DNA of 64,000 nt from Companilactobacillus bobalius (GTDB taxonomy: Bacteria; Bacillota; Bacilli; Lactobacillales; Lactobacillaceae), in assembly GCF_009764355.1 (NCBI RefSeq), contig NZ_LNUA01000011.1, positions 1-64,000 of the forward strand, in the 5' to 3' direction. The notes under the pieces were generated by a model. The model ran no database searches. It had not been told where the DNA came from and saw only the letters and a program-made list of their open reading frames with translations. Each line of letters opens with the position of its first letter. The stretch's first letter is position 1. A program made the position numbers and the translations under genes. Of the stretch, positions 40,968 to 49,694 are shown piece by piece.

Positions 40968-42935
40968 ATGAATAATCAAACATTAGTTTCATTAGCAGCT
41001 CCTGTTGACGGAAGATTGATAAAGCTCTCTCAAGTAAAGGATCCTGTCTTTTCTCAAGGATTGATGGGACAGGGATTCGCTATTGAACCGGTAAATGGTA
41101 ATATTGTTTCGCCAGTTACTGGAACAGTTACGCTTGTTTCTGAAACTAAACATGCTTTCGGTATTAAGACCCAAGATGGTGTAGACGTTTTAATTCATTT
41201 GGGAATTGATACTGTAGAGCTAAAGGGTGAACCATTCTCTGTTTTAATTAGTCAGGGCGACCAGATCGAGGCTGGGCAAGCTGTTGTTAAAATGGATTTG
41301 AAGATGATTGAAGATGCTGGTAAACAAAAAACAGTTATTTTAGCAATCACTAATAGTAATGATATTTTAAAGCAATTGATGACCAGCAAATTCGATCAAG
41401 ATGTCAAATCTGGTACAACAGTAGCTGTTGCTTCTATTGAGGCAGTTGCTACAAAGAAAAAAATTAAAATTGGTAATGGTAAATATGATCAACTTGCAGC
41501 TGATATTGTGGAAAATGTTGGTGGAACGGAAAATATTAATAGTTTAATCCACTGTATAACTAGACTACGTTTTTATTTGAAGGATGATACTAAAGCAAAT
41601 GATCAAAAGATTGAGAATATGGATGGTGTCATCAGTGTAGCTAAGGCTGGTGGTCAATATCAGGTTGTTATCGGACAAGCCGTTACAGATGTCTATGACG
41701 CCGTTATAGCACAGATTGGATCAGAATATGCTAATAATTCAGCAACTGCGGAAGCTGTAGCCCAAACGACTAAAGAAGCCAACCAGCCTAAAGATTTGTG
41801 GTCAAATGTTAAAAGTGGGATCAGTAATTTCATTGGCGTCTTAACAGCATCAATGATTCCCATTATTGGAATCCTAGCAGGTTCTGGTATTCTAAAAGGA
41901 ATTCTGGCAGCATTAACAGGATTCAAAGTGCTATCTACGACTAGTGGTACTTATGTTATTTTGAATGCAGTTGGCGATGCAACTTTTTATTTTTTGCCAG
42001 TTGTTTTAGGATTTACAGCAGCTAAAAAGTTAGGTTCAGATCCAATTGTCCTAGCCATTGTCGGTGGAATTATAATTTATCCTAGTCTTGTCACTATGGC
42101 GGGAAAGGCCAGTACAGCCAGCACAACATTCTTAGGAATTCCAACAACCTTAGTTTCTTACACTTCATCGGTTTTCCCAATTATCGTGGCTGCTTGGTTA
42201 GGTAAGTATGTAGAAAAATTTTTGAAGAAAATCATTCCACTTTATCTTAGAAGTGTCTTTGTTCCAATCATTGAAGCTTTAATTTTAAGTTTAGTAATTA
42301 TCATTGGTGTCGGACCAATTATCACTGTTTTGAGCAAAGGTCTCTCAAATGGACTAGTGGCTATTTACAGTTTCAGTCCTACACTTTCAGGATTGGTTTT
42401 GGGTGGTGTCTATCAAACAATGGTTATCTTTGGACTTCATTGGGGGCTTATTCCTATTATCATCAACGATATTGCTACAAATGGTCACAGTTACATCAAT
42501 GCCATCGTTTCAATTACAATGGTTGCTCAAGGGGGAGCTGTTCTAGCTGTCTTCTTGAAGACTAAGGATAAGAAACTCAAGGAAGTTTCCTTGGCTGCTG
42601 CGATATCAGCATTTTGTGGTGTAACTGAACCGGCTCTATATGGTGTCAATTTGAAATATAAACGAATCTTTGTAGTTGCAAGTATCGCCAGTGCCTTAGG
42701 TGGCGCTTTGACTGGATTCTTGAAAGTTAATAACTATGCCTTATCGGGCTCCTTAATCGGATTCCCGGCCTTTATCACACCAGGTGTTGGTATCGGTAGT
42801 AATTTTTATGGATATTTGATTTCGCATTATGGTACGCTTGTAATCTCAGTCGTATTAGTTTATCTATTTGGTTTTACCGACAAAATGTTGGCAAAGAAAG
42901 CCGATCCGATGAATTTGAATGTAAAAATGGCTTAA
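40968..42935 (+). CDS. PTS glucoside-type transporter, fused IIA-IIB-IIC
   Basis: 655 residues with AGAAGGA upstream. IIA (Crr-type) occupies about 1-150 with phospho-His77 in VLIHLGIDTVEL. IIB follows at about 170-255 with phospho-Cys196 in SLIHCITRLRF. IIC spans about 290-645 with ten or so membrane helices and GVTEPALYGVNLKY, the conserved sugar-site block of the glucose-glucoside family. Domain order IIA-IIB-IIC differs from the IIB-IIC-IIA of BglP. Transports and phosphorylates a beta-glucoside, sucrose or trehalose-type sugar. No phospho-glycosidase is in the operon, leaving the sugar unresolved; the partner gene is an esterase. Confidence 0.88.
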   Translation: MNNQTLVSLAAPVDGRLIKLSQVKDPVFSQGLMGQGFAIEPVNGNIVSPVTGTVTLVSETKHAFGIKTQDGVDVLIHLGIDTVELKGEPFSVLISQGDQIEAGQAVVKMDLKMIEDAGKQKTVILAITNSNDILKQLMTSKFDQDVKSGTTVAVASIEAVATKKKIKIGNGKYDQLAADIVENVGGTENINSLIHCITRLRFYLKDDTKANDQKIENMDGVISVAKAGGQYQVVIGQAVTDVYDAVIAQIGSEYANNSATAEAVAQTTKEANQPKDLWSNVKSGISNFIGVLTASMIPIIGILAGSGILKGILAALTGFKVLSTTSGTYVILNAVGDATFYFLPVVLGFTAAKKLGSDPIVLAIVGGIIIYPSLVTMAGKASTASTTFLGIPTTLVSYTSSVFPIIVAAWLGKYVEKFLKKIIPLYLRSVFVPIIEALILSLVIIIGVGPIITVLSKGLSNGLVAIYSFSPTLSGLVLGGVYQTMVIFGLHWGLIPIIINDIATNGHSYINAIVSITMVAQGGAVLAVFLKTKDKKLKEVSLAAAISAFCGVTEPALYGVNLKYKRIFVVASIASALGGALTGFLKVNNYALSGSLIGFPAFITPGVGIGSNFYGYLISHYGTLVISVVLVYLFGFTDKMLAKKADPMNLNVKMA

Positions 42936-42959
42936 TAAGTTAAGGAAGAACGTGAAGAT

Positions 42960-43784
42960 ATGGAGACGAAACAATACAATCTCACTATCTCTGATCACGA
43001 TTTTAAGGTTAAAGGATATTGGCTTGATCAAGTTGATGACTTTGGACAAGACGTTGATTATCCGATAGTGATTATTTGCCCAGGTGGTGGTTTTACCTTT
43101 CATTCTCAAAGAGAGGAAGAACCAATAGCTCTAAGATTTAATTCGTATGGTATGCATGCGGTAGTTTTGGAATATCAATTAATTGGTAATGAACCAGTTT
43201 ATCCAATGGCCTTAGAAGAAATGTCTAAGACTATTGAATGGATTACTGAGCAGGCGGAAGCACGTCACATTGATAAAGACAAAATAATTTTAGCTGGATT
43301 TTCAGCAGGAGGGAACATTGTAGCAACTTATAACGGCGTTGCAACAAATCCTAAATTGCGTCAAAAGTATCATTTGGATCAGTATCAAGGGCAGCATGCG
43401 GCCATTATTTTAGGCTATCCAGTCATCGATATGACCGTCAAGGGAAGCTTTCCAGATGATGATAAAGTACTTAATCAAATTACAGCAGATAAGAATCTGT
43501 GGAAAGCTCAAGAACTGGTGAGTTCACAATCGAAGCCGGCGTTTGTTTGGCAGACGCAGACTGATGAATTAGTAAAAGTTGTCAATACAATTAAGTATGT
43601 CGATCGATTGAATGATTTGAACGTTCCAGTCGAGTATCATCTTTTTGGTTCAGGAATTCATGGATTGGCGTTTGGAACCTATGTAACTCAGAAACCAGGC
43701 AAAAAGAAGTATTTAAATTCTTGGACAGCTAAATGGATTGAATTAGCCTTTAACTGGCTTCAGATGATGAAATTTCTTGGATAA
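42960..43784 (+). CDS. Alpha/beta-hydrolase esterase (acetyl-esterase-like)
   Basis: 274 residues, 24 bp after the PTS gene and co-transcribed. The oxyanion motif is CPGGGFTFHS, the nucleophile elbow is GFSAGGN, the acid is in QTDELVKVV, and the His is in SGIHGLAFG. This matches small carboxylesterases of the BD-FAE/acetyl-xylan esterase group, which remove acetyl or acyl groups from sugars. Pairing with a PTS suggests it deacylates an imported acylated glycoside before further breakdown. Confidence 0.87.
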   Translation: METKQYNLTISDHDFKVKGYWLDQVDDFGQDVDYPIVIICPGGGFTFHSQREEEPIALRFNSYGMHAVVLEYQLIGNEPVYPMALEEMSKTIEWITEQAEARHIDKDKIILAGFSAGGNIVATYNGVATNPKLRQKYHLDQYQGQHAAIILGYPVIDMTVKGSFPDDDKVLNQITADKNLWKAQELVSSQSKPAFVWQTQTDELVKVVNTIKYVDRLNDLNVPVEYHLFGSGIHGLAFGTYVTQKPGKKKYLNSWTAKWIELAFNWLQMMKFLG

Positions 43785-43785
43785 T

Positions 43786-43820
43786 AAAAAAGATCACTTC
43801 AAATGAGGTGATCTTTTTGA
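43786..43820 (+). terminator. Bidirectional rho-independent terminator
   Basis: Stem AAAAAGATCACTTC/GAGGTGATCTTTTT between the esterase and the convergent uvrA-like gene. Confidence 0.92.
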
Positions 43821-43825
43821 ATCTA

Positions 43826-46093
43826 CTAAGAAATTATTGCCGCTAATGCAGCACCGGTCCGAGAGTTCTTGTCGTTTAAGCTATCTTTTGGATGGCCTTC
43901 AAAACAAACTTGACCGCCGAATTTACCAGCATCAGGTCCCATATCAACTAACCAATCGGCTCGTGAAATTAATTTTAGATTATGTTCAATCAGAATTAAT
44001 GTATTTCCCTTATCAACCAATCCTTCAAATAAATCAATCAATTGTTGAGTATCTTGTAAATGCAATCCGGTTGTTGGTTCATCTAAGAAATAGATTCGAC
44101 CGGTATGATTCAATTCCATTGCTAATTTAACACGTTGCACTTCACCACCAGATAAAGTGGTCATCGACTGGCTAAGATTCAAATAACCAAGTCCAACTTG
44201 GTGGAGTAGACTAACCTTTTTGTAGATATCTGGCACATCTTTGAAAAACTCTAAGGTATCGTTGATAGAAAGATTTAGAACCTCAGAAATATCTTTGCCA
44301 TGATAAGTGTATTGCAGTGCTTCTTGACTATAACGTTTCCCATGACACAACTCGCATTCTTGAACGATTGGATCCATGAATGCCATCTCGGTGATCATCA
44401 CACCTTTACCTTTGCAACGGGGACAAGCACCTTTACCGTTATAACTAAATAGTTGTGTTGAAACGCCATTGTTGGCTTTACTGAAAAGCTTTCGTAGAGG
44501 ATTTAAAATGTTCAAGTAAGTTGCAGGTGTAGAACGAATATTCAAACCTACAGAATCCTGACTCAAATCAATATAGTCTTGATCAGAAACTTGTTGTTTG
44601 AAAGCTTGGACTAAAGTACTTTTTCCAGAACCTGCTGGTCCAGATATCACGGTCATTACACCTTGAGGGATTCTGGCAGATACGTCTTTTAAATTATGAG
44701 AAGTTACATGATTAACATTTAGCCAAGATTGAGGTTCACGAGGCTTTGGGAAAGTGATTTTTTCTCGCAACATTTTACCCGTAATCGTATCTGACTGTAA
44801 TAGTTCGTCGTAGGTACCAGTGAAAGTTACTTGACCACCATTTTTGCCGGCTTGTGGTCCCATTTCCACGACATAATCTGCTGTCGAAATAATGGCAGGG
44901 TTGTGATCAACTAGGATAATGGTATTGCCATGTTCCTTGAGCTTTTTTAAGGATTGGGTAATTAATTTAATATCGTGAGGATGGAGTCCTACACTTGGTT
45001 CATCGAGTACGTAAACTAAATCGGATAGGGAACTCGTCAAATATTTGGCAATTTTAATTCGTTGAGCTTCTCCACCAGATAGAGTATCAGTTCCACGGCC
45101 AAGGGAAAGATAACCTAAACCGATGTCGACCAAAGCTTGAATTTTACTATGTAGTTCACGCACCATTGTTTTAGCCTTGGGGTCCGGGATATTATCCAAA
45201 AATTTTAGGACACTTACTAAATCCATATCGCTGACTTCTGCAATATTTTTGCCGGCAATTTTACCAGTTAGAGCCTTTTTGTTCAGACGTGTTCCATGGC
45301 ATACTGGGCAAGGTTTTCGAGTGACAATCTTTGATAAAGCAGCTTCGTGATGACGACCTGAGGCACTATGAATAACAGAGCGAAGCATACGTGGAACCAG
45401 TCCTTCATATAACGCCGTACGGCCCCAATTTGCTGGTGGATTTTTCAATTTTTGTTGCGGAGCGTGCATAAATAAATCGTATTCTTCATCGGTATAGTCT
45501 TTGATCTTCTTATCTAAATCAAATAGGCCACTGTTACCATATTCCTTCCAACGCCAAGTTCCAGGTTGAAAGCCGGCAAAAGTCATTGCACCCTCGTTGA
45601 GTGACTTATTAGGATCAATTAATTGACGTTCATCTACGTCGTCAACAAATCCTAATCCCTGGCATTTTGGACACATTCCCTGAGGTAGGTTAAAGGAAAA
45701 CCATTCAGAATACCCAACCCAAGGCTGTCCAATTCGAGAAAACATCAAACGTAAGACGGAATAGATGCCGGTGTAGGTTGCCAGAGTAGATCGAGAATTA
45801 CGACCAATAGGCTTCTGTTCAACCACAATTGCCACTGGTAAGTTGTCGATTCGGTTCACTTCAGGTTGACCGTATTTAGGCAAATATTGTTGGGTGAAAC
45901 TAGGAAAAGTTTCATTCAATTCACGTCGGGAAACAGCGGCTAATGTATCAAAAACTAAAGAGGATTTACCAGATCCAGAAAGGCCAGCAAAAACGGTCGT
46001 TCGATGTTTAGGAATATCTAAACTGACATCCTTTAAATTGTTTTCTTGAGCCCCATGGATAGAGATAGTTCCATCTGCAAATAAATCAGTCAT
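43826..46093 (-). CDS. Short UvrA paralogue (excinuclease-type ABC ATPase)
   Basis: 755 residues from ATG 46093, with GGAGG 5 bases upstream; an ATG at 46144 lacks a site. Two ABC modules: Walker A GLSGSGKSSLVFDT (N-half) and GPAGSGKSTLVQAF (C-half), signatures with LSGGEAQRIKIA and LSGGEVQRVKLA, and Walker B LDEP in each. Zinc-type Cys pairs occur in CPKCQGLG, CPVCHGTR, CPRCKGKG and CELCHGKR. True UvrA is ~940 residues; this one lacks the UvrB-binding insertion, as in UvrA2/drug-resistance type proteins. A role in tolerance to DNA-intercalating compounds is plausible. Single gene. Confidence 0.9.
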   Translation of the reverse strand: MTDLFADGTISIHGAQENNLKDVSLDIPKHRTTVFAGLSGSGKSSLVFDTLAAVSRRELNETFPSFTQQYLPKYGQPEVNRIDNLPVAIVVEQKPIGRNSRSTLATYTGIYSVLRLMFSRIGQPWVGYSEWFSFNLPQGMCPKCQGLGFVDDVDERQLIDPNKSLNEGAMTFAGFQPGTWRWKEYGNSGLFDLDKKIKDYTDEEYDLFMHAPQQKLKNPPANWGRTALYEGLVPRMLRSVIHSASGRHHEAALSKIVTRKPCPVCHGTRLNKKALTGKIAGKNIAEVSDMDLVSVLKFLDNIPDPKAKTMVRELHSKIQALVDIGLGYLSLGRGTDTLSGGEAQRIKIAKYLTSSLSDLVYVLDEPSVGLHPHDIKLITQSLKKLKEHGNTIILVDHNPAIISTADYVVEMGPQAGKNGGQVTFTGTYDELLQSDTITGKMLREKITFPKPREPQSWLNVNHVTSHNLKDVSARIPQGVMTVISGPAGSGKSTLVQAFKQQVSDQDYIDLSQDSVGLNIRSTPATYLNILNPLRKLFSKANNGVSTQLFSYNGKGACPRCKGKGVMITEMAFMDPIVQECELCHGKRYSQEALQYTYHGKDISEVLNLSINDTLEFFKDVPDIYKKVSLLHQVGLGYLNLSQSMTTLSGGEVQRVKLAMELNHTGRIYFLDEPTTGLHLQDTQQLIDLFEGLVDKGNTLILIEHNLKLISRADWLVDMGPDAGKFGGQVCFEGHPKDSLNDKNSRTGAALAAIIS

Positions 46094-46185
46094 AAAAACC
46101 TCCAACAGTGAATTTAATAATTCTATTATATAAAAATAGTCCATAAAATATTCAATAGACGATTTTAACTAAGAAAACTTCAACA

Positions 46186-46241
46186 AAAATAATCAGGCAT
46201 CAATGTATTGGCTGTATACATTAATGCCTGATTATTTATAT
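46186..46241 (-). terminator. Strong terminator on the minus strand
   Basis: Arms AATAATCAGGCAT...ATGCCTGATTATT with an inner AATGTA/TACATT helix; on the minus strand it is followed by TTTTTG. It lies 250 bp downstream of the lacI-type gene. Confidence 0.85.
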
Positions 46242-46490
46242 ATATATTAATGGATTTGGTAGTCGCAGATGGTATTAATCTACTTAGTAACTTTTTGAAT
46301 TTTTAGAATAAAGGGGTATTTATTCTTATGGTTGTCTGCAACTATCGGAAGTCATATTTCAACAATCATCCGCCTACAATGATTATTCCACTGAATCATT
46401 AGTAACTAGGGCTTGTCATGACCTCTTCCTTAGTACATTTATATACTACGATGTGGGATTGGTCCCAGGTCAAGCACAAATTTAAAAGAA
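46242..46490 (-). ncRNA. Candidate small RNA gene between the lacI-type and uvrA-like genes
   Basis: On the minus strand TTGACC (46468-46473) and TAGTAT (46443-46448) are spaced by 19 bp, with a perfect inverted repeat TGGGA-CCAA-TCCCA in the spacer. About 200 bp later comes a strong terminator. No convincing ORF is present (only frames under 25 codons). It could equally be the untranslated 3' part of the regulator mRNA. Confidence 0.3.
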
Positions 46491-47447
46491 TTAGTTAGCA
46501 TCGACCCAATGGGGATTTTGATTTTCATAAGACAAACGATCAGAATTTAATTCGTTATATAAGTAAATAAAGGCATTATGTGCTTGATTTCTAAAACAGA
46601 GGTCAATGGTAGGCATGTTCATCATATGGGCAATTTCACTGTTGTCACTTCCGACTACCAGGCAGTCATCGGGGACTTTTTTTCCATTTTTCCGCAAAGT
46701 AGAAATAAACTCTGCGGCCACAAAATCGGCATAAAAAATAACAGCAGAAGGTTTATTTTTAGCAGCTAACCATTTTTGAGCGGCATCTTCACCAGTCCCT
46801 GTTTGAGTATGGTAGAACAGTTGAAAGTCTTGATTACTGTCGGGGTAAGAAGCTTTGAAATCATCAATAGCTCTTGTCCGAGCCCTTGTATTAGCATTTC
46901 TCAAGCTAGATAAGACGTGTCCGATATTCTTATGACCGTTATCGTAAAGGTGGTTCATTACGTGATAATAGATAGGATAGTGATCGATAAAATTAGAATA
47001 AATATTAGGACGATTGACTCGATGCCAAGTCGATATAGGACCAAATTTTGCATAGGAGCTAATAGTATCCCATGAATTGATTCTAGTGAGAATGAAAACA
47101 GCATCTAAAGCGTGAGTTGTCAGTAACCTAAGAGTTTTTAATTCGTTATCTGCTGTTTGGGTGAAATAAACATTGACACTATAACCATGTTCAGCAGCAA
47201 TTTTGGTAAATGAATTAAGAAAATCTCCAACTAAAGGGAAATACTCTTTAGTAAGAAATCCAATCGTATTTGTTCGTTTTTTACGTAAATTCTTGGCAAC
47301 TTGATTAGGGATGTAATTCATTTCATGCATTGCATCAAGAATGATTTTGCGTTTAGTTTCACTTACGTAACCGTTGCCGCTCACGACTCGAGAAATAGTC
47401 GATTTGGAGATCCCGGTCTTTTTTGCTAGGTCATAAATAGTAGTCAT
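46491..47447 (-). CDS. LacI/GalR-family transcriptional repressor
   Basis: 318 residues, ATG at 47447 with GAAAGGTGA upstream. The N-terminal helix-turn-helix is TTIYDLAKKTGISKSTISRVVSGNGYVS, followed by the hinge helix (NYIPNQVAKNLRKKRTNTIGFL). The effector domain has VLSSLRNANTRART and VVGSDNSEIAHMMNMPTIDLCF. It resembles MalR/RbsR-type sugar regulators. Two operator-like sites with central CG lie in the divergent region, so it probably controls itself and perhaps the transporter at 47698. The sugar effector is unknown. Confidence 0.9.
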   Translation of the reverse strand: MTTIYDLAKKTGISKSTISRVVSGNGYVSETKRKIILDAMHEMNYIPNQVAKNLRKKRTNTIGFLTKEYFPLVGDFLNSFTKIAAEHGYSVNVYFTQTADNELKTLRLLTTHALDAVFILTRINSWDTISSYAKFGPISTWHRVNRPNIYSNFIDHYPIYYHVMNHLYDNGHKNIGHVLSSLRNANTRARTRAIDDFKASYPDSNQDFQLFYHTQTGTGEDAAQKWLAAKNKPSAVIFYADFVAAEFISTLRKNGKKVPDDCLVVGSDNSEIAHMMNMPTIDLCFRNQAHNAFIYLYNELNSDRLSYENQNPHWVDAN

Positions 47448-47480
47448 TAAGTGTCACCTTTCTGTACCTATAAATATATA

Positions 47481-47532
47481 CTAATCGTTTTCCGGACATT
47501 CTGAAGTTAATTCTACCCTGGAAACGTTTACT
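47481..47532. promoter_or_regulatory. Two LacI-type operator-like sites
   Basis: Site 1, 47481-47495, reads GGAAAACGATTAG on the minus strand. Site 2, 47518-47532, reads TGGAAACGTTTACT on the plus strand. Both share the AAACG core of LacI-family operators and lie 23 bp apart between the repressor gene and the divergent transporter promoter. Confidence 0.5.
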
Positions 47533-47544
47533 ACGCTAGATTGG

Positions 47545-47572
47545 TTGTTTTATTATTTAGCGTTGTTATACT
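47545..47572 (+). promoter_or_regulatory. Promoter of the first EamA transporter gene
   Basis: TTGTTT, 16-bp spacer, TATACT preceded by TGT (extended -10). Confidence 0.5.
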
Positions 47573-47621
47573 GAATTGTGTTAACCATAAGGAAGGTGAG
47601 TATTTATCGTTAGTTGACAGC

Positions 47622-47696
47622 AGTAATATTTCGGCTATTCGCGAGGGTAGCGTAGCAATGAATTCATAGGAAATCAAAGCGAAGGGAAATATTACT
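47622..47696 (+). promoter_or_regulatory. Structured leader enclosing the start site of the first EamA gene
   Basis: AGTAATATTTC (47622-47632) is perfectly complementary to GAAATATTACT (47686-47696), which lies between the GAAGGG ribosome-binding site and ATG 47698. Inside is a second hairpin, GCTATTC/GGGTAGC, closed by a GCGA tetraloop (47634-47651). Pairing would hinder ribosome access. Confidence 0.6.
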
Positions 47697-47697
47697 A

Positions 47698-48648
47698 ATG
47701 AAGTCTAAAAGGGTTCTCGGATCCATGTTTTTAACCATTGCTTCAATTATTTGGGGAGCAATGTTTGTAGTTGTAAAAATTATTGTGAATGAGGTACATC
47801 CAATTCAACTAGTTTGGTTGGAGTATCTAATCGCATTAGTATTCTTAATTGGATTTTCAATAATGAAAAAAGAGAAATGGCACATCAATTGGTCAGATTT
47901 AAAATTAATTTTTTGGATTGGAATCATTGGAAATACCATTTCGTTAGTTGCTCAAGAAATGGGTACAGGTTTATCAAATGCCCAAACAGGTTCGGTTATC
48001 ACCTCAACTATTCCTGCATTTATGATCATCTTTGGATGGTTGATTCTCAAAGAAAAATTGGATAAAGTTAAGGTTCTTTCCGTAGTGATTGCTATTCTTG
48101 GAGTAGTAATGATTGTTGGATTGAAGATGTCAGGAACTAATGTTATTTTAGGAGTTTTGCTCCTAGTTCTTGATTCAATCGCTTGGGCCTTGATGTCAGT
48201 CTTAGTTAAAAAAGTTAAAACTTACAGTTCTTTACAAATTACTATTATGTCAACCGTAGTAGCAGTCGTTGCTCTGACACCATTTATTTTGAGTGATATG
48301 TCATCACTTACAAGTATTAACTTTGCTGATCCAACAATTATTCTTAGTTTACTTTACATTGGTGCGGTTTCAACAGCTGTAGCTTATGTAATGTGGAATC
48401 GTGGCCTCCAAATCGTCAGTGCCGGTTCATCTGGTTTGTTCTACTTGATTCAACCAATTGTAGGTTCATTTTTAGGTTGGTTGTTGCTCGGTGAACAGAT
48501 TTCAGTTGGCTTTATCATTGGTTCAGCCATGATTTTAGCCAGTGTTTGGATCTCAGTTAAGTTCGATGGCTCATCCTCGAACGAGACTCGTTTAGAGAGA
48601 ACACGACCTGCAAAATTGAACGCAAAATTAAAATTGAATAATAATTAA
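47698..48648 (+). CDS. EamA/DMT-family transporter, copy 1
   Basis: 316 residues. Ten predicted membrane helices in two five-helix EamA halves; typical blocks are IIWGAMFVVVKIIVNEVHP at the start, AQTGSVITSTIPAFMIIFGWLILKEKL in the middle, and VAYVMWNRGLQIVSAGSSGLFYLIQPIVGSFLGW near the end. Family members export metabolites or amino acids, or act as permeases of unknown cargo. Related copies lie at 48828 (frameshifted) and 52862, sharing the M-x-S-x-x-LGS start. A polar, basic C-terminal tail of ~25 residues is unique to this copy. The leader is structured and may impose translational control. Confidence 0.88.
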   Translation: MKSKRVLGSMFLTIASIIWGAMFVVVKIIVNEVHPIQLVWLEYLIALVFLIGFSIMKKEKWHINWSDLKLIFWIGIIGNTISLVAQEMGTGLSNAQTGSVITSTIPAFMIIFGWLILKEKLDKVKVLSVVIAILGVVMIVGLKMSGTNVILGVLLLVLDSIAWALMSVLVKKVKTYSSLQITIMSTVVAVVALTPFILSDMSSLTSINFADPTIILSLLYIGAVSTAVAYVMWNRGLQIVSAGSSGLFYLIQPIVGSFLGWLLLGEQISVGFIIGSAMILASVWISVKFDGSSSNETRLERTRPAKLNAKLKLNNN

Positions 48649-48649
48649 T

Positions 48650-48681
48650 AAGGTAAATCCAAAATGGATTTACCTTTTTTT
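48650..48681 (+). terminator. Terminator of EamA copy 1
   Basis: AGGTAAATCC/GGATTTACCT with AAAAT loop and T8. The same hairpin recurs at 49700 and 52707. Confidence 0.9.
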
Positions 48682-48721
48682 AGTGATATAATATTTGAAT
48701 TGCAAAAAAGAAGGTGTAAAA

Positions 48722-48769
48722 ATGATTTATTCACCATTAAATGAATGTGATGTTCCAGCTATCCGTTAA
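48722..48769 (+). CDS. Upstream ORF (15-codon leader peptide) of EamA copy 2
   Basis: ATG 48722 follows AAGAAGGTG by 5-6 bases and encodes MIYSPLNECDVPAIR. Its last three codons and stop lie inside a perfect 9-bp hairpin. Location and structure are those of attenuation leader peptides. Confidence 0.55.
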   Translation: MIYSPLNECDVPAIR

Positions 48770-48818
48770 TCAACGGATAGTTCCGTTGGTTAATTTCGAG
48801 TGAAATTAAATAGCGGAA
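48759..48818 (+). promoter_or_regulatory. Three mutually exclusive hairpins in the EamA copy 2 leader
   Basis: Hairpin A: CTATCCGTT/AACGGATAG (48759-48780). Hairpin B: AACGGA/TCCGTT (48772-48787), using the right arm of A. Hairpin C: TTCCG...TTAATTTC/GAAATTAA...CGGAA (48781-48818), using the right arm of B; its end overlaps GGAAGG, the ribosome-binding site for ATG 48828. A ribosome on the upstream ORF would open A and change the outcome. Confidence 0.65.
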
Positions 48819-48827
48819 GGAAATATT

Positions 48828-49693
48828 ATGAATTCAAAAAAGATTTTAGGATCAATATTGCCTGCATCTGGGGTGGAATGTTTGTTGTGGTAAAGGATGT
48901 AGTTAGTGTTGTTCATCCATTACAGTTAGTTTGGTTGAGGTATTTAGTAGCGATAATATTTTTAATATTATTTTCTATTTTAAAAAGAGAAAAATGGAGT
49001 ATTCACAAAAGAGATATAGGGCTAATCGTCATAATTGGTTTGATTGGAAATACTATCTCAATAGTTGCCCAAGAAACTGGTACCTGGTTATCCAGTGCTC
49101 AAACCGGAGCAGTAATTACTTCAGCCACACCATCATTTATGGTGATTTTTGCTTGGCTGATTTTTAAGGAAAAAATAACGCGGGTTAAAATCATATCTTT
49201 AGTGATGGCAACGATTGGTGTGGTCATGATTGTTGGAATTCATTTGGAAGGTAATAATATTTTACTAGGAGTATTATCATTGATTATTGCAGCCTTAACG
49301 TGGGCATTAATGTCAGTCTTGATACAAAAAGTTAATCATTACAGTTCATTGCAAATTACAATCATGTCAACAATCGTCGCAGTTATTTCTTTAACTCCAG
49401 TAGTCTTTATGAATACAGCAAGTCTAGTAAATATTGATTTCTTAGAACCTAAAATAATTCTCAGTTTATTATATTTAGGAGTTATTTCGACAGCATTGGC
49501 TTTTGTTATGTGGAATAGAGGATTAACTTTAGTTAATTCAAGTTCTTCAGGACTGTTTTTCTTATTGCAGCCAATTGTCGGAACTCTGTTAGGTTGGTTA
49601 TTTTTGAAAGAATCAGTTTCATTAGGATTCTTCCTTGGAACAATACTGATTGTTGGCAGTGTCTGGATTTCAGTTAAATTTGAGAGTAATTAA
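48828..49693 (+). pseudogene. EamA/DMT-family transporter, copy 2, frameshifted near the N-terminus
   Basis: The ATG at 48828 with GGAAGG upstream encodes MNSKKILGSIL, matching the first residues of copies 1 and 3, but the frame then runs to a stop at 48891-48893. The rest of the transporter, from ACIWGGMFVVVKD to 49693, is intact in another frame. Compared with copy 1 about 13 bp are missing near 48861. An alternative in-frame GTG at 48800 has no ribosome-binding site and would add a non-homologous N-terminus. The body retains all ten helices and AQTGAVITSATPSFMVIFAWLIFKEK. Recent inactivation, a sequencing error, or reversible switching are the options. Confidence 0.75.
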
Positions 49694-49694
49694 T

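Noticed and set aside
46328..46402. 24-codon ORF on the plus strand beginning MVVCNYRKS.
   Set aside because: The ribosome-binding site is 12 bases away and the product has no recognisable pattern; too short to support.
48800..49693. Reading EamA copy 2 as an intact gene from GTG 48800.
   Set aside because: This start has no ribosome-binding site, lies inside a leader hairpin, and gives an N-terminus unlike the paralogues, whose true start is found in another frame at ATG 48828.
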